From: Haematococcus lacustris
Lineage: Eukaryota > Chlorophyta > Chlorophyceae > Chlamydomonadales > Haematococcaceae
Assembly: GCA_030144725.1 (NCBI GenBank)
Contig: JASKMD010000003.1
Coordinates: forward strand, 14,156,496-14,220,495
Direction: 5' to 3'
DNA length: 64,000 bases
The position numbers and the translations under genes were made by a program. Shown here one piece after another: positions 18,790 to 30,009 of this stretch. The number at the start of each line of letters is the position of its first letter. Position 1 is the stretch's first letter. The notes beneath the pieces are model-generated. The model was given only the letters and a program-made list of their open reading frames with translations. It was not told the origin of the DNA and did no database searches.

Positions 18790-21700
18790 TCATGTATTAA
18801 GCGGAAGCACCATCCCGGCCCGGTCCGCCAGCGCCACCAGCAGCTTCTGCGCAGCCGGGACTGTTGCGGTATAGTCACCTACGAGACCTACTAGTTTGCG
18901 TGCTTGTCTCGGAGACAGCTGAGTGCACAATGTGACCCAATCTTGCAACCCCTCTCCAGCTGCGGCCTCCCGCATCACCCGCCCAATCAGCAGCTCCACT
19001 GACCGCGGCGCACAGTTTGACCACCCAGACAGCGCCAGTGCCGCATGCAGTGCTTGCGGGACAGTCAGCTGCGCCACATGGCACAGAATGTGGTCTTCCA
19101 ACTGCCGCAACAGCTCCGGGTAACGGTGCACTCTGCGCAGACCTGCTTTGAGGCCTTGGGCTGAAACCGATGTCTTCACCTCTGTCAGGCTGTGCAACAG
19201 GTGACAGGCGCTGTGCGCGTCCATCCTGTCAGGTCCCAGCTCTCGAGCGAGCTGCTCCACCGCGTCGAGTAGCCGCGCTGCAAGCACGCCCGCTACGTCT
19301 GCCTGGCGAACAGATGTGGCGAGGCTGGCCAGCTGCTGGGCGCTCAGCTGACGCACCGTGTCCAGCGATGCCTGTAATGCACGGGCGCGGTGCTGCTGCT
19401 GCACCTCCAACTTTTGAAGATAAACATGATCTGGCTTGCGGCTGCCACCGCTCGGACGCCGAGGACTACGCGCCTCCCGCTGCTCCCGCCGTAACCAGCG
19501 GCAGAGGCGCTGACACAGCAGGCGGACCCCGGGCTGCGCCGTGCTCGCGCCTGCTTGCACGCCGACCGCCAATGCGTGAATGGCAGCGCCCAGCCGCTGA
19601 TGAGCGGGTATGCTCTGGCTGCCGGCTACGAATGACATGAGCAGTTGGCCAGCAAGGTCCGGTGCCTGATGCTCACCAGAGCGAGCCAGCACTTTCAACA
19701 CAGCCAATGCGGCTGTAGCTGGCGGAGGGTGTCCCGAGCGTGCGCTATTAGCTGGCCCTGACGCGAGGATCTGCCGGGAGGCGGCCTCCAGCAACGCCGG
19801 AGTCAGGCACTTCGCGCTGTCCAGTGCTCGCAACATGGGCCCCAGGCTGACCAATTCAAAGTCGCGTGCACATACACGGGGTGAGTTGTCACGTAGGTAC
19901 TTCGACGGCCTCGCAGGACGCGGCGTGTCTTCGACGACCTCACCGCGCACAGTCTTGTAACGGTACCACATGCGCGGCTGTAGAGTGGCAGTGCCGCTCG
20001 CCTTGCTGTGCGCTGCCAGTTGCTGGGTAAGCAGGTGCGTGGACGCGATGGCCAGCCGCTCCCCAGCTGCGGGTTCAGAGAACCCCAAGGCTTCAAAAGC
20101 CACAGCCAGCTTTGCGATACTGCGGTGGTCGAGAAGAAGGGTTGGCGGGCCAGCAGCGAGCGCAACGCCAGGTGCCACAGGGGCTGTGGCAGCTACGCCC
20201 CTCCGAGCAGTGAAGGGCGCCAAGGGGGAGGGCACAGCTGGCGTGGTGCGCAGGGCAGCTGGTGCTGGTGGCTGAGAGGGGAAAGCAGCGCTAGCAGACG
20301 CGACCCTGGCTGCCACCCCTGAGAGCAGCTCTGGGTAGGGGAAGGGCGCTGTGTGACTGGGCAGGTCAGGGGAGGGTGCAGGGCTGGCTGGGTAGGGCTG
20401 GCTGGCGGGTGGCTGCTGGTGCCGGGTCCAGCTAGCTGCCAGGCACCACACTGCCGAAGACAACAAGTCGCCGGGCAGCACTGCCAGCCGAGCCTGGAGC
20501 TGCTGCGCCGCTGCGTCCATGGCAGGTGGATGCCAAGCCCTGAGGCAGCCACAGCAGCAGCAGTGATGTGGGCAGTGAGAGGTGAACAGCTGGTCGGCAT
20601 CAGGGTCAGCAGCAGCCAGGCGTGTGCAGCCACTGGGCGGGACACGGTCACACTGCACACTTGACACGGTCACACCGCTATCTCTCATGTGTGATCAGTC
20701 AGGGTCGAGTGTGCATTGAAACCGTGTAACCCAGGTGTCAGTGCAGGCTGCTGGCCTGGTAGGCGATGAGTAGTATGGGTTGTGTCTGAAACGCTAGGCC
20801 TGGCACGCACGCATGCAGCAAACCTGACTGTCAGAGTCCTTGGTTTTCCTATGCTGCAGCGCCGGCGGAATTCAAATGGACCGCAGATTAGCAATTGCGA
20901 CGTAATGATGATGCTGATGGCACTGTCATATGTTTTGTGGCTGTGTCCCTCATCAGCATGAGGCATCAGCGGTATGCCAGGGTATACAGCATGTGTACCG
21001 ATGCTGCATGCCTGGCATGCATGGATAGGTGCATGTGGCACCCATGCTGTCCTACATGGGTACGCCAGTCCCTGCATCACCCACTCTATATCCCAAGCTA
21101 CCCACCCCACTTGCTCTGCTGCTGGTGCTGCAACGCCCTCCTGCCCTTTCCCACACCAGTCCTGGCTAGGATTTCTTCACACTGGCCTTCCGCCATTTCC
21201 ACCCCCCCCTCCCCTCCCTCCCTGCCTCCCTCTAACCCTGTGCTGCCACTGGCTGCCCCTCACCCCTCCCCCTCACCCTTACCCCTTACCCTTGCAGCGC
21301 TAGCCCCTCCAGCCCCTGCACCAGCTGGGCATGTGAGCAGCGACGAGCCACTGCTGCATAGCGGTGCGCTGTCACGTCCAACATTAGCCGCAGCAGCTGC
21401 TCCTGATCAGGCTCCAGCACCCCTGGTGCCAGGCCTCCCCCTCGGCTCAGCTGCCAGCGCGCCACACGCGGCAGCTTGGCTAGCATGTATGAGGCCTGGT
21501 CAGGGTTCAGGTACTGGCTGTAGCGCAGGAGGGGCACTGCTGCGTCTTCAAGCAGGCTCACACGCCTCAGCATTGGGTCCAGCTGCAAGATGTCGATAGG
21601 CTGGGCCAGCAGGCGCTGAGTCAGGGTGTGGCGTTGTCGTCTGCTGTGCCCCTGCAGGATGAACATGAGCAGAAGCATCACATGAGGAGTAAACCGTCCA

Positions 21701-21829
21701 GAACTTTGTCGTATACATAGCCAGTTTTGTAACTAGACGGCGTGACGTACCCAGCTGTACGGAAGGAGGTTCTGCCAGAGATCCATCACATGCAACGAGC
21801 AGGGGAGGTGGGCCGGCCTCGAAGTACAT
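18790..21829 (-). CDS. Helical-repeat protein, likely organellar RNA-associated (OPR/FASTKD-like)
   Basis: Three exons: 21829-21761 (weak), 21651-21290 and 20539-18790; the last junction (GGGTAAG donor, CTGCCTCAG acceptor) keeps frame, giving about 726 codons to TGA 18790. The N-terminal half has LQLDPMLRRVSLLEDAAV, and a Pro/Ala linker follows. The C-terminal ~450 residues are successive Leu/Ala helices with recurring patterns such as LSAQQLASLATSVRQADV and LTVPQALHAALALSGW. That layout resembles the alpha-helical repeats of algal OPR and FASTK/RAP-type proteins acting on chloroplast or mitochondrial RNA. No RAP domain or PPxW OPR signature is evident, so the family is tentative. The first exon uses a weak donor (GTACAG); a stronger one (GGGTACGT) four bases further on would break frame. 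Confidence 0.6.
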
Positions 21830-23700
21830 GGTAAGCAGACTAGCTTCACTAGCTGTACAGCGCGCTGCCGTGCGGCAGCCATCGCATCAGCAGCGGTTCA
21901 AGCCAGTGCGCGCTGCCCCACATGCATGGCCGAATGCAACCGTAGATGTTGTGCCTGCCTTAGAGCATGCAATGCGAGAATATGTGCGTGTGGTCATAGA
22001 TGTCTACATCTAGTATGTGCTGAGCTGTTCTGTAAGCGGTATATGCTACTGTCAGTGTAAGGTTTAGTGGCCCAGGTCGTTCACCCAGCCTATGGTAACC
22101 AGCTCGGTGTGCAATGTATGATAGCATTGCTAATATCAATCAACAAGCATAGCCGGTATAGTCTTACAAAAGCTTTACGTCTTTACTTGCTCCACACACA
22201 CAAATGACGATTCATCGGCAGTGATATGTTGCAATGCGCTTAGTTCCGTCATCACACTACCTTTGACCCATGAACTGCGCCAAACCACAATGCACCACCA
22301 CATTCAATTCGCTACAGATCCCTTCCATGCACACACATTGCCGTCCATCCATGCACACACATTCCTAAAGTCGTCCACCAGATGGCTGCTACTTTCATAC
22401 CACTGACCTGCCACCATGCGTCTGGGTCGAAACTGTTCATTTAACGCATGACATCACACTCTGGCAACTGGTGACGACCACTCCTTGGCCTGCCTAATGC
22501 AACTGCCCGTTGCCTGCCTGGTGCTCACTGATGTCCGGTGCGAGCTACTTGCGCACACCATTCAGTCAAACAAAACTCATTCAACATTTGTCCACACCGT
22601 TTAGTCCACCCGCCACTCATGAGGCTGCCACATCGCACAGAGGTGCTTTATTCATGTTGCATAAGGCATCCCTAGCCTAGCTGTTGCGAGCATGCCTATC
22701 ATTCCCGTAGTGTGTTTACTCCCACAGTGCGTCCAATAATGCACCCCACCCAACCATTCACCACAAGGCATTGCCAGTACGCATTTCTGCAAACTGAGCA
22801 CCATGACTATAACTACAAACATCACATTGCACTTCATCTCAACCTGCGGTGAACTGGTGCACAGGAGCACCTAGCAAGCGCCACATTGGTGCATTGTTGG
22901 CCACAAGAATGGCTCCGGCATGGCATGACTGCTACTTGCTGTCCTGTTGTGTGCTGCTGCATTGTGAACCTATAGATCTGGCACCGCAAGCTGAGTAAGG
23001 CTGAGTAGGGCAGTTGAGGGTCACAGGCAGCGCAGCCCTGCCAATGATGTGCACAAAGCCTGAAAGCAATGAGCCAAAGACCAGGCTGCAGGCTGGGAAC
23101 AGATGCAATGGCACGGCGGCTCTCTAGCAAATTGGCAAGCTGGCAGCAAGGCAATTGGGGCTATGGCGGTGATGTGCTGCATGACCCCTCAGGCTGCAGC
23201 AACACTACCAGTCGGGCAGAAAGGGGTGATCTTGTCAATGTAAATGTAAGTGTGATACACACGCCCTGTGTGAGATGGGTGTCAATGTCATGTTAGCAAG
23301 TGGAATGACAATACCAAGAGACACTACATGGCTACATGCATGCAAGCTGAGCCCATGCCAGGCAGGAAGCGGGCACTTCACAGCACCCCACAGCCCAGGT
23401 GGAACTCCCAGCACAGGCTCAACATGGGCAAGTATCCACCGCGGGGCCACAGTCAGGCTAGCTGACCCCTGACGCCCTGACCCAGCAGCCACCTGCACCA
23501 CCAATAGTCCTACTTACCCTAACCCTGTGCAGCAGGAGGCCTGTGTCACACCCTGTGCGGCTGAATGTGCCTGTGCCAGCCCAGCAGCTTCTCAAGGGTC
23601 AGGCAGCCCACCCGGCAACATTTGTGAGCATGCTGGGAGGCCAAAGGGCGCCTGAGCAGCTGCTGCTGTGCCCTGTCCTTCTGTCGTGCCCCACAGCTCC
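21830..23700. other. Intergenic, nothing recognised
   Basis: Moderate GC, scattered short frames below 110 codons on both strands, none with family motifs or convincing splice borders. Contains ordinary CATG-rich and CACA-rich stretches. Confidence 0.5.
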
Positions 23701-23709
23701 AGTCTTGCC

Positions 23710-24344
23710 TCAGCTGCCAAGGCTCCAGTATTGAAGCAATCCCCCCATGCCCTCTTCCTCCTCACCAGTTTCTTTTTTCTCTGCAGCCTCCTCCCTGGGC
23801 TGAAACTGGCCTGGCCTGACAGCAGCACCCAGCACAGGGACCAGCGGGCCTACACGCCCGGCTGCACTCACATACGTGGTCTGCGTTGCACTCCGAGATG
23901 TACGGGTCTGATAGCGACGATGCCGGCAGCCACTTGCACGAAGGCTGCTGTGGGAGCTCGGGGCCACACCCAGAGGGGAGAGCACGTCAGCCTCCTCATT
24001 GGCCTCTTCTGAGGGGCCACTCCCCACTTCCCAGTGGGAGGGATCAGTGTGGCTACGAGCAGGGCGAGCGCCTTGACGCTCAATATCGATGAAGAGGATG
24101 TCCGAAGGGTCAGAGTAGATGCAGAACGCTGGGCTCGATAGAAGCGCTTTGCTGGAGAGAGTTGCGAGTGAAGATGGCTGCAGTGAGGAGCGGCAGTGAC
24201 CGGCGTCTAGTCTGCCGGTCTCGCGGAGAGCATCTGCAGGGTCTTCCGAAAGAAGGTCCATGAAGCACATGTAGGCATCTCGAGTGCCATGTGTGTCCCC
24301 TCGCGCGTACATCACGCCATTGGCTCGCATCGCCAGCAGGTAAC
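23710..24344 (-). CDS. Unrecognised protein, terminal exon
   Basis: An open minus-strand exon begins at a good acceptor (TTTTGCAG, exon from 24344) and runs to a stop at 23710. It starts YLLAMRANGVMYARGD, continues with a Leu/Ser-rich middle and FCIYSDPSDILFIDIERQG, then an Arg/Ser-rich stretch, and ends with an acidic/basic segment (EEAAEKKETGEEEEG). The first ~50 residues look most gene-like; the rest may include an unspliced intron. The upstream exon is not identified: frames from 24350 to 24620 are not convincing. Function unknown. Confidence 0.4.
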
Positions 24345-24979
24345 CTGCAAAACATGTATATGTTTACTCCAAGCCTGCCAAGTTTTCGCACATCCCTGTA
24401 TGCCTGTAGGTTCCGTGCAGCTTGCACGCTTGCCTGAGGCCCGTGAGAAGCCTGCGCCGTGTTTGCCCTGACTAATGGCTGGGGCCCGAGGGTGGATGTG
24501 GGCAAACTCCGCAGAGCCAGCAACGGGCTGAGTGCTGCTACTGTCGGTGGTTTGCGGAGTATTTAGTGATACTGTTTTGCCACCATGTGATAAGTGCGAA
24601 CGAGGTGCGAAAGATGTTGAACATTGAGCTTGACCATGCATGACTTGACTATCCTGGGGAACCCCTTCACTTCTCCACAACAGGTAGTGCCTGGTGATGC
24701 TGTGTCCCTCGAGTGCTCAAGCCCTGGATGCTCTCGCTCTCGGCATGTAATTTGCATTACAATTACATTGCATTGCATTACAATTACACAAAAAGTTACA
24801 AAGGTACGCGTGTAATTACATGTGCCCTCTGTACAAATCCTCTACAGAATCTCATGGGTCAGGTCAGCCCACCCAGCAACATTTGTGAGCATGATGGGCG
24901 CCCTCTGTAACGGTCATGACGGGTTGACAGGGTGAAACACCAGCACTGCCATATGGTGGCAATGCCTAGCTACCACACG

Positions 24980-25446
24980 CCTGTGTCCAGTGATGGGTAA
25001 TACGTGTATCGATACAGGAAATACAAGAAAATACAAGAAAAAACGTGTATTTTCTGTATCGATACAATACAGCGATACAGAGGCAACATGTCACGCGGGG
25101 AAAGAGCAGCTAGGAGCAGCGCAGCCAGTCTCGCAGCCTGTCCTTGATGGCTGGCAGGACGGCGACGGCGGAAAGTCAGGGCCTCCCAACTTTGATGTTC
25201 TTGCATGTACAACCGGCACATGCGACCGAGTGCTCCGGGAGCAGGCCGATGGCTTTAGCACCGCGCGGCACGGCTTTAGCGCGGACTCTTGTTATGGCAG
25301 CAGCCAGCAGCTGCTTCGAAGGCATCCACGCAACTTGCCGGCCGGCACTTGTATTTTTTGATACGATACGTGTATTTCTGTATTATACAAAAAATACGTA
25401 TCGGTATCGATACACGTATCTTGTATTACCCATCACTGCCTGTGTC
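24980..25446. mobile_element. hAT-type MITE 1 with perfect 8-bp target duplication
   Basis: Element 24988-25438 (451 bp). The left end reads CAGTGATGGGTAATACGTGT and the right end is its near inverse, finishing CCCATCACTG. It is flanked by identical octamers CCTGTGTC at 24980-24987 and 25439-25446. Terminal CAGTGATGGG and 8-bp duplications are the hallmarks of hAT transposons. The ends are AT-rich with ATCGATACA palindromes; the core is GC-rich and encodes no transposase, so it is non-autonomous. Confidence 0.93.
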
Positions 25447-25521
25447 TCACGCCTCGTGAAAAGCCTGAAACGCCTCGTGACATTCCTCTCGAATGCGCTG
25501 TTTTACAGCCGTGTCCAGCCT

Positions 25522-26232
25522 GTAAGCAGCAGTGATGGGCGATTGGGTAATAATGTAATAAGTCGGTAATAATCTAGCGCAAAAACCGGTAATGAGTCGA
25601 AAAAATCGTCCTCAAAATGAGTGAACTTTATTACATCGGTAATAGCTCCATTGCCCGTTTGGTACTCCGCTTATTACTTATCCCCCAACAATGTATCCCA
25701 TCTTCCGCAAACCCCAAAGCGGGCGGCTGCCCACCACAGACAAAGAGGCCATCGATTACTGGATGGCTGGGGCATCTGCCAGGGGCCGTTACCTAGGGCA
25801 CAGCGGCTAGGGCTACAGCCCAGCCTGTAGCATGCTGACCCACTAGGGCTAGGGTGTTGGGCTACAGCCCAGCCTGTTGCATGCTGACCCACTAGGGCTA
25901 AGGTGTTGGGTTACAACCCGGCCTGTTGCATGCTGACCCACTAGGGCAAGGGTGTTGGGCTACAGCCCAGTCTGTAGCATGCTGAACCATTAGGGCTAGG
26001 GTGTGGGGCTATGTGGGATATTTTGCATCTAGGTCCTACAGGGGAGTATGCTGTAATTGTATAGAATTAATTGGAGATTTTTGCGATGTTTCTGATTTAA
26101 TTTAATTATATATTATAAATATAATTATTTATAAACAATTATATATTAAAAGTAATAAAAAATCCCTGTTTTGATGTCTTTTATTACACTGAGTAATACG
26201 TCTTTTCCGAATCGCCCATCACTGGTAAGCAG
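25522..26232. mobile_element. hAT-type MITE 2 with perfect 8-bp target duplication
   Basis: Element 25530-26224 (695 bp). Left end CAGTGATGGGCGATTGGG, right end the inverse of CAGTGATGGGCGATTCGG, so the first 15 bp match exactly. Identical octamers GTAAGCAG flank it at 25522-25529 and 26225-26232. It shares its first 10 terminal bases with MITE 1 but has a different interior: TAATA-rich flanks, a 49-bp tandem array and an AT-rich right arm. No transposase frame. Confidence 0.93.
25813..26008. repeat. 49-bp tandem repeat, four copies
   Basis: Units starting CTACAGCCCAGCCTG recur at 25813, 25862, 25911 and 25960, followed by a decayed fifth start at 26009. Each unit has TAGCATGCTGACCCACTAGG or a close variant. 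The array sits inside hAT-type MITE 2. Confidence 0.93.
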
Positions 26233-26426
26233 TGGACAGCTTTAGACAGCTAGCAGTACAGCAAGTACAGTGCAGTAATGGATACCATTGCCGCCCCACT
26301 CGGGTGGATTGCGACCTGATGCGCCCTCCATCACGGCCTCTCCGCTTGGATGGTGTTGCTGAATCCCTGAGATGCCGCTGAAAAGGAAACGCAAGCTCCC
26401 CGTCTCCCCCGCACAGAGTGCAGCCG

Positions 26427-26772
26427 CACTCCTACAAATTAATCCCTGCGTCCGTCCCTGCGTGTTGACCGACCTTGTCCGATCGGGAAGAAATTTTGAT
26501 AGATGGTAGTTTGCAGAATATAAAACATATTTTGTAAAGAAAAAGATTTAAAGAAATCAAAGGCGGCTGCGCTGTGGCCCGCAACCTATCCCTGCACTCA
26601 TCCCTGCACTCTAGCCACAGGGCCACAGCGCAGCCGCCTTTGATGTTTTTAAAATATTTTTCTGAAAAATATGTTTTATATTCTGCAAACTACCATCTAT
26701 CAAAATTTCAGCCCGATCGGACAAGGTCGGTCAGCACGCAGGGACGGACGCAGGGATTAATTTGTAGGAGTG
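26427..26772. mobile_element. Foldback (long inverted repeat) element
   Basis: Two arms of about 150 bp (26427-26580 and 26617-26772) are near-perfect inverses around a ~36-bp loop. The outer ends are CACTCCTACAAATTAATCCC and its inverse. A TA dinucleotide flanks CAAATTAATCCC at each end, which could be a mariner-type TA duplication, but the inverted repeat continues beyond it. No unambiguous target duplication. A transcript would fold into one long hairpin. Class uncertain. Confidence 0.75.
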
Positions 26773-28542
26773 TAAGCCACTAAGCTCGACGAAAGGCTAG
26801 GCCCTCCTCACGACCCGACGCAGTGTGCACCACGCGACATTGCGACTCCATGTAATGCAGGTCCCAGTGGCAGTGGGCAGCAAGAGGATGAGGAGCAGGG
26901 ACAGGGTGAGCAGGAAGTGATTGCAGAGCGGCGCCAGGTGATCCATGCCGCCTTTCGTGCCCTTGTGGAGGCAGCGCAGCCTGACCTCAGCTCAGAGGGA
27001 AGTCGATGCAGTGGTGGCAGAGGTCAACCAGCGCATGACCATGGGCAGCATGCAGTGTTGCCTGGCATCGGTCATGTCGCTGACCATGCTGCTCCAGTCT
27101 TTCCTAGGCCAGCCCCATGCCCCCCTCCCCCACCTGACCCAGCCTGCCCTCCCTACGCTCACCCCCGCCTCCCCACACGCCGCTCACCCCGCAGTGCAGC
27201 CCCCCCGGCACAGCTGCCCCCCCCAGTCCAGCTGAACATCGGGACCCCCAACCTGTTGCCACATATCAAGGCTGCCATGGACCTGCTCACCAACGCAAGT
27301 GTGCAGGAGCACATGATGCGTGGCCCACACCACCGCGGCATCAGGCTGCTGCCTGGTGAGGTGGCCGTGTTTGAGTAACCCTGCAGTGCCTGGCCAGTTG
27401 CCAAGCTCCAGGAACTGGACCAGGTGCACCTGCAAGGCGACCTCAACTCCCTCAATGCCAACGCAACCAACATCATCACAAGCATCACGGAGTACTACCG
27501 GCACCCGCAGCGCTTGATGAGGTGGTGGGCAGTCGGGGTGGTGGAGGGGGGCTTCAGCAAGGAGGCGCAGAAGCACTTCCCCCGACTGGTGCTAGGTAGG
27601 CTTGACTACAACCAGCCGGACCGGGAGCACAAGTGGCGTTTGCCACCCAATAGTGTGCTACGGCAGGATAGGTGGCGAGAAGAGGTAGTCAGGCACAGGA
27701 GTCTACTGGGGCTGGCAGCCAAGTGGGAAGCGGGAGTAGAGTCGATAGGGAAGGGGGGTGCAGGCTGGCTGCCCCTAGAGAACAGGGTGCGGTACGTCCT
27801 GTTTGTAAACCCATGCTCCCCATGCCAAACCCCATGGCAACAGCCGCCGCCGCCGCACCTGCCCTCGCCCCTTCACCATGCTCCCTATGGTGGGGGTGCG
27901 GGCCAGGCACTTTGTCATAGATGACAGGGTGTTGCGTGGCCTGCTGGCTGACCTGGGCCAGGGCACCCTGACAAGGGCCAGGTTTGAGGCTGACAGCCTG
28001 CCCCACTGGCAGCGGTTTATCCAGTACAGCCAGCTGCAGAACAGCGGGTGGGACTTTGCCCGTAGGGTGGAGACGGATGGGGTCAGCATTAGTGTTCACT
28101 TACTGCGCCGCCAGGCAGTCCATGAGCCAGTGGAGCTGCCCTTCATAGGGCGAGAGCTCACAGCCACGAGTGACTACAGCCCAGCCACCCACACAGCCGT
28201 GGGGGTGGACCCCGGTGTCACCCATGCCATCAAGGCTGCACATGCACAGCGGGACCCAGCCACAGGTCCGGTGCTCAGGCAGTGGGAGTGGGAGCTGATC
28301 AAGGGGCAACTTAAGCATGACAGCGGGCTTACCAAAGCCAAGCAGGACACAGCCCGTTGATCAGCTGACATCCAGCCACACCCCAGCTGGCACCACCCTG
28401 GACGCCCTCCATGCCCACATCCTGGCCCTCAAGGCCACCTGGGACCCGCTGTGGGAGGAGTTCCTCAAGCCACGCTGGCGCCAGCAGCGGTTGGCGCTGC
28501 ACCATGCCCAGGAGCGCATCACTGAGGGCTTCTGCAAGAAGG

Positions 28543-28581
28543 TATGACCTGACCTGACCTGACCTGACCTGACCTGACCTG
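28543..28581. repeat. TGACC pentanucleotide repeat
   Basis: Seven or so tandem TGACC units just before a CTGCAG that could be a splice acceptor inside the Fanzor-like gene. Confidence 0.85.
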
Positions 28582-29324
28582 CAGGTGGTGAATGTGATGA
28601 AGTGGGTGTCACGCCAGCACTATGGTGAGGAGAGGGGAGTGGCGGTTTTACTGGGAGCGGGCAACTTCAGCCAGGGTGGGTAAAAGGCGGGGGTGTTGCG
28701 GTAGGGGTTTTGCAAGGTGGTGGAGCAGCCCAGCAGGCCCACGTGTGACAGGCCTGACAGGCTTGTGATCGTGGACGAGTTCCGCACCAGCCGTGTCAGC
28801 TCGTCTGTGCATGCCCGCCAGCCATGTGAGCTGCACCTGCCACCTGACCAGCCTAGGCCCGCAGACTGGGTACCCCCAGCAGGCCAGGTCAACCACCGGC
28901 TTGTGCGCCCAGCCTGGAGCCTGCGTCATGCTAAGTGTGTGCGGGGCCTGAAGTGGTGCCACGAGGTGCCGCCCAACCCCCTCCCCCCTCCCCAGCTCAG
29001 CACCACCCTGCCCCAGCCCAGAACCCCCCTGCCACTGCCCAGGACCCCCATGCCCCTCCCCCTGTCCCCCTTGCCCAGGACCCCCAGGACCCTGCCCAGG
29101 ACCCTCCCCCTGCCCAGGACCCTCCCCCTGCCCCTACCCAGGACCCCCCTCCCCCTCCCCCAGTTCAGGCCCAGCCCCCTCCCGCAGCCCAGGACCAGCC
29201 CCCTGCCCAGCCCCCACCTGGCCCAGTGCCACGACCCCAGGCCCCCCCATGGGGCGGGTGGCTGGACCGAGACACCAACCCCTGCCACCATGGTGCCATA
29301 AGGTATGACACCATTGAGGGGCCA

Positions 29325-29545
29325 GCCTGGCTCTATCTAGCTCTATGTAGCTATCTGGTGTCTACATCCCCATATGTCTATCCCCCCCTATATCTCCATC
29401 CCCCTATGCAGCACCACCGCTATTCTGGCTGACCCAATTTCTCCAATGAATCTACTGCTGAGTCCCAGCTACAGTAAGTTAATTGTAGTAGCTGAGTGAG
29501 ATTACCCACATGCCGACATGTTGTTCCTTGTTGAATGAGTTTTGT
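29325..29545 (-). repeat. Dispersed repeat, second locus of segments A and B
   Basis: The reverse complement of segment A lies at about 29325-29372 and of segment B at about 29477-29545, separated by ~105 bp of CCCC-rich DNA. It interrupts the Fanzor-like gene between its two RuvC-III-like copies. See 5475-5600 for the other locus. Confidence 0.7.
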
Positions 29546-30009
29546 TGGCGCTGTAAGCTCTCTCCGCTGTATCTAGAGACCCTCACGTGCACCATGTACT
29601 TTTTGCGTAGATGTACGTGCCTTAGGACTTGCCAGGCCCCACCTCCCCCTGCCCAGGCCCCATCTCCCCCAGCCCAGGACCAGCCCCCCCTTGCTGTACT
29701 TGGCCTAGTGCCACTACACAAGCACCCCCATGGGGCGAGTAGCTGGACCTTGACACTCACTCGTGGCTCAACTTTCAGCGCATTAGGGAGAGATGCAGCG
29801 CCCCCCGGAGCTGTGCCGCTGGGAGGGCCTGGAGGCCCTGCCTGCCCCTGGCAAGCCTTGCCGCAAGGAGTACAGCAGCGCTACATGCTGGTCAATGACC
29901 GGCTTCCCGAGGCCAGGCAGCGGCTGCACCGGGCTGCAGAGTAGCGGCGGGGTATTGATGGCCGGCCCGAAACACTGCGTAGGCCCTAGGAGTTTGCACA
30001 GGGCTTAGT

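Larger units (their letters stand above)
26880..29947 (+). pseudogene. Degenerate Fanzor-like (eukaryotic TnpB) nuclease gene
   Basis: A series of plus-strand segments in changing frames. 26917-27090 is helical, with a frameshift near 26995. 27424-27720 contains YYRHPQRLMRWWAVG. 27878-28360 contains ETDGVSISVH at 28070-28099 and VGVDPGVTHAI at about 28199-28231, the RuvC-I type Asp motif. 28317-28547 is helical and basic. 28717-28975 has VDEFRTS at about 28771-28791 (RuvC-II type Glu) and RGLKWC. After a Pro-rich linker, LDRDTN at 29262-29279 gives a RuvC-III candidate. A second, decayed RuvC-III copy (LDLDTH...LNFQRI) lies at 29743-29790 and its tail ends about 29945. Order and motifs fit Fanzor, an RNA-guided nuclease of eukaryotic mobile elements. 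Stops, frameshifts, loss of the zinc-finger cysteines and an inserted repeat at 29325-29545 make it non-functional as read. Family call by motif only. Confidence 0.65.

Noticed and set aside
22569..22590. Short match AACAAAACTCATTCAAC to segment B of the dispersed repeat
   Set aside because: Only about 17 bp match and flanks do not, so it may be chance.
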